Assembly (NCBI GenBank): GCA_032719365.1
Contig: CM064869.1
Span: 26,197,504-26,261,503, forward strand
Length of the DNA: 64,000 bases
Origin: Prinsepia uniflora
Taxonomy: Eukaryota > Streptophyta > Magnoliopsida > Rosales > Rosaceae
Direction of reading: 5' to 3'
Shown one piece after another: positions 22,080 to 32,500 of the stretch. Below the pieces are notes generated by a model. That model did not search any database and had not been told where the DNA came from. It saw nothing but the letters and a program-made list of their open reading frames with translations. A program made the position numbers and the translations under genes. Numbering within the stretch: the first letter of the stretch is position 1; every line of letters starts with the position of its first letter.

Positions 22080-23760
22080 AATGGTGTGAATCGGTCATAA
22101 TGTGCAAAAATGACCATTTTGCCCCCCAAGCATGGAAAAATGTCGACTTTTGAGCCCGGGGGTCCAAAGGTCGTGGGTCAGAGACCGTTACGTAGGTCGA
22201 GTTGATACGAATTCATAGACAGGCGGCATGCCGAAATCGGAGATCGGACGCAAAAGTTATGGATCTACGAAGGCGGGGGGCATTTTCGTAATTTTTGCAA
22301 AGTAAGGGCAAAATGTTGACTTTTGACCCGGGAGGTCCGAAGGACAAGGGCCAAGGACCATTACGTAGGTCCAGTCGATACGAATCCATAGACAGGTGGC
22401 ATGCCGAAATCGGAGATCGGATGCAAAAGTTATGGGTCTACAAAGGCGAGGGGCATTTTCGTAATTTTTGCAAACTAAGGGCAAAACGTCGACTTTTGAC
22501 TCGGACGGTCAAACAGACTTTGACCGATGACTGTGACATAGTTCGGGATGTCACAGATCCGTAGACAGGCGGCATGTCCAAAACGGGGCTCGGATGTGCA
22601 AGTTTACGGCTCTACGTAGTACAGGGGTAAAATGGTAATTTTCCGAGCGAAGGGCGAAACGGTCTTTCAAACGAAAAGTGAATGCTGACTCAAACTACCA
22701 GCCAAACATGTCACTTTCCCTCTCACTTTTACACCTGTTTTTAGGGATTAAATTTAGGGTTTAGAGACATTAAACCCTTAATTAGGGAAAAAAACACTCA
22801 ATTTGTCCATTTGTGTTATTGTTTAAATAACAGATCAAATTAGCTGCGAGAATTAGCAATTGAGAGGTTGAATTAGATCAAATTAAACACGAGAGACAGA
22901 GGGTGCACTGATTTTGCAGATTTCGAAAATTTTGAGAAATTGTGGGGAGAATTCGAATTCGGATTCGCGAGCTCTAAGGATCAAAATTGAAACTCGATTG
23001 AGTCTTCTGAGGTCATTTCGAATCGATTCACAACAAAAACGGAGAGAATTGGGGCTTCCCTGAGCAAGAACAGAAGCTCTGATTTTTGCTCGAAATCGAG
23101 CTTGAGTTCGAGCAGCTGGAGGTATAATTTTATGAAATTGATTATGCAAAAACTTTTGTTTCATTCTCACAATACTCTCTGTGTGATTTAATTTGAAAAA
23201 CAGGGATGAATTGGACGAACCCGATCACGAAACCCGTTTGAGAGTTCATCGGGGATTTATCGGATTTTGGTTATAATTGAAGTTTTAAACGTTACAGAAC
23301 CTAAATTTAAATGGTTTGGATGAAATCAGTTTAAATAACGGAAGAAAATAATGCCCAATTGAAGGAGAACAGATCGGGTCTCAACGCGGGTCTCCAACCC
23401 GTTTACCAGTCATTCGGGTAGAGGAGACGCACTGTAGCAGTTACTGTGCTACGCGCGTGGCTTCCACGCGCAGCCGCTTGCGGCGGCGCGTGAGGGCGCG
23501 TGGAGGCGTTTCCGGGGGGATTTTCAACAGGTGTTTTATTATATTTGATGTAATGAACATTTTTTGTGTTGGGTCCGAGACAAACTGACATTGTATCAAT
23601 ACTGTTTCGAGGGTCCGATGGTTTAGGTTATACCTTTAAATTTTTATTAAATTCCCGAAAAATTGTGGAAAATTGATATGATGTTTTTAGAGTCATTGGT
23701 GACCCTTTATGATGTTTTTTGGGCAGGATTCGAAATTCCTAAAAAGCGTCAGAAATTACG
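22080..23760 (+). repeat. Fragment of a chromovirus-type LTR inside the Retand element
   Basis: This stretch, opposite in sense to the host element, reproduces landmarks of the chromovirus LTRs in this window: three ~173-bp modules with AGACAGG boxes starting at 22214, 22387 and 22560, then the cacgcgcagccgcttgcggcggcgcgtgaggg block (about 23470, compare 57290 and 61530), then ttatatttgatgtaatgaacatttt (about 23535). Both termini (TGTAAC and TGACA/TGTCA) and the CTGTGAGTGG block are missing, so it is an internal LTR piece rather than a fresh insertion. It lies immediately upstream of the antisense gene at 23997, in the same orientation. Confidence 0.75.
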
Positions 23761-23807
23761 GAATCGCGTGCAGTTTGGAAAATGAGCAGTTTGGATAGTG
23801 CGTGCTT

Positions 23808-24008
23808 GCATCGGTAGGCTGGTTCACACTCATTGTGACCCTTGCTAGTACCACAAATATGCTTGCTACGTGGTGAACGGAGTTTGGCTGAACAGTTGAC
23901 GGGGATTTGGTGGTGATTGAGTGCACTTGCAAACGTGACTAGTCAGCATTGGTAGGCTGGGTCACATCTGCTGTGACTTTTGCTAGTACCACAAATATGT
24001 TCGCTATG
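23808..24008 (+). repeat. 63-bp direct repeat at the antisense gene start
   Basis: Two ~63-bp copies (23808-23871 and 23946-24008; offset 138 bp) share ggtaggctgg, tgctagtaccacaaatatg and a gct..cg end. Each includes an ATG. The first ATG (23859) opens a 5-codon ORF ending TGA at 23876; the second (23997) opens the long antisense ORF. Confidence 0.8.
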
Positions 24009-25790
24009 CGTCAAGGTGCTGAGAGACCCAGCAAGCCTGTTTTGTGGGAGCGTGGCGGTTCTCGTAGCCTTAGTCCATTCCGAGGGAAAGATATGGAGTT
24101 TGAGAAGCCTGAAGACTTTAAGGAGTGGAAAGCTCGCAATCAAATTGCTTTTCCCGAGGATGTCTTTGTGGAGCTTGGAGACAGATGCTCTTCCATGAAG
24201 GCTCTTAAGCATGGAAGGGGAAAGAACCCTGTCGGCAGTCGGTGGACTAAATTCCATCCTTTGACCATTGGGTGGGGTTTCAATTTCCCGTTCTCGAAGT
24301 TCTTTTCTAAGATTATTGGCCGGATGGGATGCAGTCCTGCTCAACTAGACGTCGATGCTTATCGACACATCATGTGCTTTGAGAAGTTGAACAAGTTCTT
24401 TAGCCTGGGACTCTCGGAAGATGAATTCTGGCATTTCTATTCCGTGTCACACAACGGAGTTACCGGCGGTCGGCTTTCTCGAGTCGTTCCCAAGGTGGAG
24501 CTATTTTTGAGGGCGGAGTTCAATGACAGTGCGTACAGGGTCAACTGTATTGAAGTCGGTGGTGCATGGGACAAACACGCCTCCTCAGACCTGAGGATCG
24601 CCTCACATTTCCGTTCGTTTGATGAGTTGTATAGCGGATTTGAAAGTCATCCTGATCTTAAGAAGATTGATATGGCTTTGAAGATTCCCTCAGAGTTCCG
24701 AGACATGAGTTGGCTACTTTCTCCACTTAGAGATTTGAATGGTGGGAGGCCCTCGGATATCCTAATCAAAGAGTGGTTGAGTGCTCCATTGCGGTTGAAG
24801 AAACCCGTTATCCAGAAGAGGAATGATAAGCAAGGATCCATTGTTTCTTTGGAGAAAAGGCATGCTGAGCAGCTTCATTTCAAGCCTGACCGTTCTATTC
24901 CTGCCGAGTCATCTAGCAAGCGTAAAGCTTCAGAAGGTCCTTGCGAGGGTGTACCCAAGCAACTTAAGAAGCTGAAGGTGATCCCCACCTCCCACTACCC
25001 GGTTCATCAAGCGTCGAGAGATGAATGCCTAGATCGGATAGTGGGGGAGACACGTGCACCGTCCAAGATTACTGATGTGATAGGTGCCCCCATCCCAATA
25101 GAGGACAGTCAGAAAACTGTTTCGCGAGGGGCTTTCGACAAGGTAGTCTGAGACCTTAGGATTGCGAAAGCTGGGGCCCATAAGTTGGTTGACATGCTTC
25201 GTGGGAATGTTGGTTTGGAGGGTGAAAATGAGCGAATGAAGAGCGAATGTAAACGTCTTCGAGAAGCCCGAGACCACTCTAGTCGGAATAACGAAGTTTT
25301 GGTCGGAAGGATCCACTCTTTGGAAGTCAAAGTGGGCGAGCTGGAGGTGAGCCGTGCGGAGAGGATTCAGATAGAAAAGGAGCGAGACTCTGCTCGAGAC
25401 GAGCTCTCTTTGCTGCGTAAAAAGTTGCAAGACTCAGAAGAAACAAGCAGACTTTTGGAGGTGGAGATCCAGAGTCTAAAAGTGGCAATGCTCCCGGGAC
25501 ATGATTATTTACAATCGCCGCATGCCCCCACAACTTTGTGCCAAAGACCTGTTGAGGCACAAAAGTTGGATATGGCGAGTTGTAGCGGGGTCACCACCAA
25601 AGAGCGGGAACCAGAGTTGGAGCAAGAGCTGGAGCCTGTTCCGGTATCTTTCCTAGAGCCCGAGGCCGGGACCAGGAATGAAGCTGTCCCTGAGACTGCT
25701 GATTCATTGTTTCATGACACTTCCTTACTTTCAGTAGAAGAGTGGGAAGAGTTTAGAAACACGATGGGATTTGAAGATTTGCCTCCATAG
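23997..25790 (+). pseudogene. Antisense extra gene of the Retand element (one in-frame stop)
   Basis: From ATG at 23997 (MFAMRQGAERPSK) the frame runs to TGA at 25149-25151, continues in the same frame (DLRIAKAGAHKLVDML) and closes at TAG 25788-25790, about 597 codons with a single internal stop. The upstream in-frame TTG at 23949 is not a plant start. The first ~270 residues form a globular part with WTKFHPLTIGWGFNFPFSKF and LGLSEDEFWHFYSVSHNG; this style recalls the Pfam family called putative gypsy-type transposon, but I am not certain. A Lys/Ser-rich linker follows (SSKRKASEG, QLKKLKV), then a long heptad coiled coil (about 25200-25490), then an acidic tail ending EFRNTMGFEDLPP. An AATAAA lies at 25889-25894. 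It is transcribed opposite to gag-pol. Function unknown. Confidence 0.75.
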
Positions 25791-25888
25791 TTACATGTCG
25801 GCTTGTTCTTGTGTGCATTTTTTTTTTTTATGTATTGTACAACTGGTGTGAGCAATCGTCATGTGATTTGCCAAACACTTACCAAATG

Positions 25889-25894
25889 AATAAA
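25889..25894 (+). terminator. Possible polyadenylation signal of the antisense gene
   Basis: AATAAA, 99 nt past the stop, with T-rich sequence before it (about 25820). Confidence 0.45.
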
Positions 25895-26100
25895 TAAGAA
25901 GAATTTAAGTTAAGTTGTTGAAACGCAAGTGTTAACTTTCTTATATGTTATGTGTCTAAGTGAATATTTGTAAATGCCTGTTAATGCATTGGTGTGAGCT
26001 TGTTTATATGCCTCAACCAAAACCATGTGTGTATAACAGTGGGTTCTAAATGACTTGTGACGCTTTTAGATGATTAAGTCTTTGGAATGATGCCTTCAGG

Positions 26101-26268
26101 GAAGGGCTTGTGCTTCTTTAAGAGAAGGCTTGAAGTGCTTCGATGAAGAAGACTTAGGGAGCTTCCAAGAGGAAGGCTTAGGATGCTTCCTAGGAGGAAG
26201 GCTTGAGGTGCTTCCTGAAGGAAGGCTTTGGATGCTTCCCGGAGGAAGACTTGAGTTCTTCCCGGGGG
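26101..26268. repeat. 24-bp minisatellite
   Basis: About seven units of gaaggcttgaggtgcttcctgaag type, starting at 26101, 26124, 26148, 26172, 26197, 26221 and 26245. It lies between the Retand integrase stop and the antisense gene's 3' end. The Ser/Pro/Lys-rich minus ORF over it is repeat-derived. Confidence 0.85.
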
Positions 26269-26329
26269 AATAAAGTCTTTTATTTGGCATCAAACAACGA
26301 CTAGCTTTATTATTGAGCTCTAGTTTGCA

Positions 26330-26906
26330 TTACACATAATATTTTCGGAGGTGATGAGCGTTCATGGAACCACTCACTAACTTCCCGTCCATGGTCTCCA
26401 AGGTATAGCTTCCTTTTCCGCCTACTTGGTAGATTCGGTAAGGTCCTTCCCAAGGGGACTTGAGTTTTTGAGACCCTAGACGATTGGGTGCCGCAAACTT
26501 TTTCTTGAGAACAAGGTCTCCTGGGAGAAAGTGCCGGAGTCGAGCCTTCTAGTTATAGGAGCTTCTCACTTGCTGCTGGTAGCTGGAGATACGCTTCACT
26601 ACTTGCTCTCTTAATTCCTCGCTGAGATCAAGTGAAGTTCTCAGAGCGATGGAGTTGACTACTGGATCGTCGAGCTCGGTGAAGGGTGCCGGGACAACAA
26701 CGTGTGGAGGAATGACTGCGTCAGTACCGTATGCAAGGGTGAATGGAGACTCTCCTGTTGCTCGACGCGGAGTGGTACGGTATGCCCAGAGCGTGCCATC
26801 CAACTCCTCCTCCCACAAGCCTTTTTTATCGTCGAGTCGCTTCTTGATACAGTTAAGGATCGTTTTGTTGGAAGCTTCAGCTTGGCCATTACCCTGGGGG
26901 TAATAT
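26330..26906 (-). pseudogene. Retand integrase, C-terminal part (3' of the nested insert)
   Basis: The minus strand continues the integrase after the chromovirus insert: YPQGNGQAEA-type core sequence, LWAYRTTPRRATGESPFTLA, YGTDAVIPP, then the C-terminal barrel-like segment (LRHFLPGDLVLKKKFAAPNR, KSPWEGPYRIYQVGGKGSY) and the terminus HHLRKYYV with TAA at 26330-26332. An in-frame TAG near 26550 (just before KARLRHFLPGD) breaks it. Together with 36651-37033 it makes up the whole integrase. Confidence 0.88.
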
Positions 26907-29529
26907 TGACAGGACCCGTCCCAATCCCACTGGGACCACCCGGGGACGTGACCCGCTCCCGTCTGACAATGACTCTAAACATACCAAAATTACCCTTAAA
27001 TAAAAACCGAATACTTAAATAGATAGATAACGTACAAACACAGTGTTTAAAGTGATACTGTCAGACAAGGGAAAGTAAAAATACAACATGTGAGCACACT
27101 AGTCAGAGTACATTTATTCGGTGCTCAACCTACCCACAAGTGGGTGTACAGGTGCACAGCTAGGCAAACTAAACCTCTGCCTCCTCCTCCGGGTCCTCCT
27201 CCTCTATTTCCGTGTCAGGGTCTGGAGGGGTCAGTAAAACAAGGGTGAGTGGGCCAAAAATAACAGTTTAGAAATCAATTTAATAATAAAATAATCATAA
27301 GGTTTTTACCCCTCCGTTTTCCAAATCTTGCATGCAGTGAAAACATAATATTATAATGAAATCATAACAAATGAACCACAATAATAATCGTAAGGTGAAA
27401 CTAACATATCAGTGCACTGTAAAACCCAACCCAAATGATGTCACGGTTCTAAGGCTACGCGTTGCCACTCAGGGTCTCACACCCGAGACTCTCTAGGTAC
27501 ATCAGCTCCCGGTATCCCGGTCACTGCCCGAGGTATATGAACATGCCTTCCGGAGAGTAAGCAGCCCAATGGGGGTCAACTCCACTCAGTCAGAGCCTCG
27601 TGACTACTCCAGGGTCCACCCAGGCCAACGACCCTCCCTGGAGGAGACAATATACACAGGTAGGAAAGTACAGTACAATAACAGTATAGTTTACCCTATG
27701 TCCCCCGGACATCCCAAACAAAATCCACATATAATCCAGACGGGTCTCATGCCCAAAACATTGTAATAACATATATAACAGTTCATAAGACTCATCAGTG
27801 GAAATAGTAAAACAGTTTATGCATGCAAGCCTTTTATAAATCAAACAGCCCACTCACACTCGGTCCTTGCTGCTCAACGATCTCTATAAACCTGTATTAT
27901 TATTCCTGAGGGTTACTTAAGGACCCTATAATATCAATACCAAGACCCTAGAACAGATCCGCCTCAAAATCGCATCCCGGGCACTATTCCCGGTGCTTCA
28001 AACCCCATTTTGACTAACATAACGATCTCCGATCGACACGAAACCACCTCCATTGGATCCGTATCGTCGAAACCTTGAAAATGGTACCGGCCCCACCAAA
28101 ATCACTGTTCACACGCGCCTCCACGCGTCTGGTCAACGCGTGGGTCAACGCTGCTACAGTACTACTGACGTCAGCAGTGACGTCATGCTGACGTCAGCAT
28201 GACGTCATCACTGACACTTGTCAGGTGACATGTGGCACGTTCTGATTGGTCCCTGGTCTGACAATATCTGACAGGATGACGTTATCATGACGTCAGCATG
28301 ATGACGTCATCATGCTACAGTATCGGGTCAGACCCGTTTGACTGGAACCGGGTCACCGTCGACCCGCGGCTTGACCCGATTCAACCGTACAATTCCGGCC
28401 ACCATTTTCGACGGGGTTCATCCCTATAGGGTCGTCTAGGTCTGTTCTATGGTTCTACAACCTCAAACTAGAAAGAAAATGGGAGAAAACTCACCAGTTC
28501 GTCTCTGAAACTCACGGCCAACGTCCGATCGTCTTCTCCGGTGATCCACGCCGTGTCCGTCGTCCAAACCAGTCCTGATCGACTCGTCTCTCACCCTAGA
28601 ACATTCCTAACATCACACAATCAATTTCCTAGCACTAAAACACGTTGGTTCGAAACAGAGGAGTAAAACGGGTTTTCGGGTTTTCGACCTTACCGCCGCC
28701 GTGTCGCCGCCGCAGGCCATGCCGTCTTCCAGTTAAGCTCCTGGGGTCCTCACGGTGTAGACTGGAGATTCCCCCGCGTCGAGATGATGTGGTTGTCACG
28801 GTTTGCTTCTTGGACCCGTTTCCGTCGTGTTTCGGGTCTGAGTTTTTGGACGGGATTTCGGACAGGAAAATGGGCTGGTGGTTGCTGGTGGTGCACGGGT
28901 TGTGAAGACCAGATGATGGTGGTGCTGTGGGTGGTCGTCTGGTGTGATAAGGATGGCTGGTTTGATCGACTTGGTCGATAGAAAATGGAAGAAATGCACG
29001 GGTTGTGGGGGGCTGTATGTGTGTTTGTGTGTGTTTGTAAGAAAAGGCAGAGACAGAGATCGTGCATGAACAAGGGAAACAGATGAAAATGGAGGGCTGG
29101 GATCCATTTGAACAGAAAATCCAAGGGCTGGGGTTAATTGGAGGGAAAAAGAAATAATATAAAAATAGCTTAAATAGTGTTAGTTGCTTTATGGGAATAG
29201 TGTAGGCTTGGATGGGTGACACTTGTCACCAATCCACCGGTTTGATTTAAATATTAGGTTGGCACGGATTCCCGTAATAAATTAATATTTTATTCCGTTG
29301 TTCTCGGTTCGTAAATTCCGCTAAAACGCTTCCTTGACCATAACTTCTTCATACGAACTCCGATTTCGGCGTGCCGCCTGTCTACGGATTCGTGACGTCC
29401 CGACCTACGTCATAATCATGGGTCAAAGTCCAAATTGTTGCCCGGTTCAAAAGTCAAAGTTTCCCCCCTTCAGGGGCAAAATAGTCTTTTTACATTAAAA
29501 TATTATTATTCTCGGTTCGGGTCGTTACA
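26907..29529 (-). repeat. Chromovirus 3' LTR (left)
   Basis: 2,623 bp. Contains a cluster of TGACGTCA palindromes (28166-28309) and the ggatgggtgaca / tgtcaccaatcc inverted repeat (29210-29235). The ~195-aa minus ORF at 28635-29222 starts with GTG and has no internal Met, so it is not called. Confidence 0.95.
28166..28309. promoter_or_regulatory. Cluster of six TGACGTCA (bZIP-type) palindromes in the LTR
   Basis: Perfect 8-bp sites start at 28166, 28178, 28189, 28200, 28288 and 28302, with a one-mismatch site (TGACGTTA) at 28277. The first four are spaced 12, 11 and 11 bp, about one helical turn. TGACGTCA is the core recognised by TGA-type and C-box bZIP factors. Binding is inferred, not shown. 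Confidence 0.6.
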
Positions 29530-29564
29530 ACCTACCCACCTTACAGAAATTTCGTCCTCGAAAT

Positions 29565-32500
29565 TTACTCAAACAAGTATGGGTACTGCCCTCTCATCAC
29601 TTCCTCGGGTTCCCATGTCGCTTCCTCCACCTCGTGGTTCCGCCATAGTACTTTAACCAAAGAAATCGTCTTGTTCCTTAAGACCTTTTCCTTCCTATCC
29701 AGAATCTGCACTGGCCGTTCCTCGAAACTCAAATCTGTCATCAGTTCCAGTGGTTGCTCTGGCAGTGCATGAGAGTCATCCCGAAGATACTTCCGTAGCA
29801 TCGATACATGAAATACGTCATGTACTCGGGAAAGCTCTGAAGGTAGTGCTAAACGGTAAGCCACTGGACCAATCCTCTCGACAATCTCATATGGTCCGAT
29901 ATAACGAGGACTCAATCTCCCACGTCGTCCAAATCGGAGAATCCCTTTCTACGACGATAACTTTAAAAAGACAAAGTCACCGACCTCAAACTCCAAATCT
30001 CGGATCCGTCGGTCTGCATAGCTTTTCTGACGATCCTGGGCCGCCTTCAATCTCTCCCGAATAACCCGAACTGTCTCCTGGGTCATATCCATCAGATCCA
30101 GCCCCACTGCGGTTCTTTCTCCGATCTCCATCCAGCATACCGGTGTTCTACACTGTCGACCATACAGTGCCTCATAGGGTGCCATCCCTATACTCGCATG
30201 GTAGCTGTTATTGTAGGCAAACTCCATCAATGGCAATCGATCAGCCCACGAATCCTGGAATTGCAACACACAGGCTCTCATCATGTCTTCGAGAGTTTGT
30301 ATTGTCCTTTCAGACTGTCCGTCGGTCTGTGGGTGAAATGCCGTACTAAAGTGTAATTTCGTACCCAAAGTAGTTTGTAGACTCTTCCAAAACCTGGATG
30401 TGAAACGCGGATCCCGATCCGACACGATCGACTCTGGGGTACCGTGTAGTCGGATGATCTCATTAATGAAAATGCGCTGATTTTGTCAACCGGTCCACTA
30501 CTACCCAGACTCCATCAACTCCACTCCTTGTCTTCGGTAACTTGAAGACAAAGTCCATTGTAATATGATCCCACTTCCATTGTGGAATTGGAAGTGGTTG
30601 CATAGCCCCATACGGACGCTGCCGTTCTGCCTTGACCTGCTGACAGATCAAACATTTGCTGACAAACTCAGCTATCTCCCTCTTCATCCCTGGCCACCAA
30701 TAATAGTCCCAGAGGGTACGATACATCTTTGTCCCTCCTAGATGCATAGCATAGGCCGAACTGTGGGCCTCGTCTAAAATCTCTCTCCTCAACCCTGGTA
30801 CTGCAGGTACACACAATCTCCCAAGCTTTACTAATGCTCCATCGCCCCTGACGGAGAAATCTTGTCTCTGCCCGGATTCAACCTCGTTCCTGTAGTCACA
30901 GAGTATCTGGTCCTGTAGTTGAGCCTCGATGATCCTGTCGACCAACACGGGTCGCACATGAAAGCTAGCCAACAAGGCTCCCTGATCGTCCATCCCTAAC
31001 ATAACTCCGCTCTTCCGAAGTTCCAGTAGCAAAGGAAGATACACCAATCTCAAATGCGCAACTGATCCCGCTGACTTCCTACTAAGTGCATCAGCTACGA
31101 CATTTGCCTTGCCAGGATGGTACTCGATCGTACAGTCATAATCCTTCAACAATTCCAACCATCTCCGTTGTCTCATGTTGAGTTCCTTCTGAGTGAACAA
31201 ATGTTTAAGACTCTGGTGATCGGTGAATATTCGGCATGTCACACCGAACAAATGATGCCTCCAGATCTTTAGAGCATGAACCACCGCTGCCAATTCTAAA
31301 TCATGAGTAGGGTAGTTCAACTCGTGCGTCTTCAGCTGCCGGGATGCGTAAGCAATCACTTTTCCATTCTGCATCAATACACAACCCAAACCCTGCAGCG
31401 ATGCATCACTATATACCACGAACTCTCCACTGCTGTCAGGTAATGCAAGGACAGGTGCAGTGGTTAATCGGAACTTTAATTCCTGAAAACTCTGTTCACA
31501 CTGGTCGTCCCACACAAACTTCACCCCTTTCCGGGTTAACTGAGTCAATGGTGCGGCAATCTGGGAGAAACCCTCTACGAATCTCCGATAGTAGCCTACT
31601 AACCCAACAAAACTTCGCACTTCCGTCACCGTGGTCGGTCTTGGCCAATTGGTCACAGCCTCCGTTTTCTAAGGATCCACACTTATCCCCTCGGGTGATA
31701 TAATGTGACCCAAGAATCCAATACTATTTAGCCAAAACTGACACTTGCTTAACTTAGCATACAGCTGTTCCTGTCGTAGTTTACCCAATACCATTCGTAA
31801 GTGCTCCTCGTGAGCCCTGACACTCTTGGAATACACCAAGATATCGTCGATAAACACGATCACAAATTTATCCAAGTATGCTCGAAAAACTCGATTCATC
31901 AAGTCCATGAATGCAGCTGGTGCATTCGTCAGTCCAAAGGGCATCACCAAGAACTCATAATGCCCATACCTCGTTCGAAAAGCTGTTTTCTGAACATCTC
32001 CCTCGGCTATTCTCAGTTGATGGTATCCCGACCTCAGATCTATCTTGGAGAAATATCGTGCTCCTCGTAACTGATTGAACAAATCATCGATCCTGGGTAA
32101 GGGATACTGGTTCCTTACCGTAGCCTTGTTCAACTGCCGATAATCCACACACAACCGCAAACTACCCTCCTTCTTTTTCACAAATAAGACCGGCGCTCCC
32201 CATAGTGATGTACTGGGTCGGATAAACCCTAGATCCACCAGTTCCTGTAATTGGATTTTCAATTCCCGTAGCTCTGCCGGTGCCATACGATACGGTGCTT
32301 GTGAAATCGGTCGAGTCCCGGGGAGTAACTCGATCGTAAAGCCGATCTCCCTGGGTGGTGGTAATCCAGGTAAATCTCCTGGAAAGACATCAGGAAATTC
32401 CCGCACAATCGGAATATCCTCAATACTCAAAGATTCATCCGTAGACTCTACCACATAAGCAAGATAACCCTGACACCCCTTCTGTAAGAGTTTAGTAGCT

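Noticed and set aside
22080..22640. CRISPR-like array (three regular repeats)
   Set aside because: The modules are ~173-bp LTR units with diverged sequence throughout, in a plant genome.
23949..23996. Extended N-terminus of the antisense gene
   Set aside because: The first codon is TTG; plant translation would use the ATG at 23997.
28635..29222. 195-aa minus ORF in the left chromovirus LTR, with a 183-aa counterpart at 35787-36338
   Set aside because: It starts with GTG and has no Met; conservation between the two copies follows from LTR identity, not selection.
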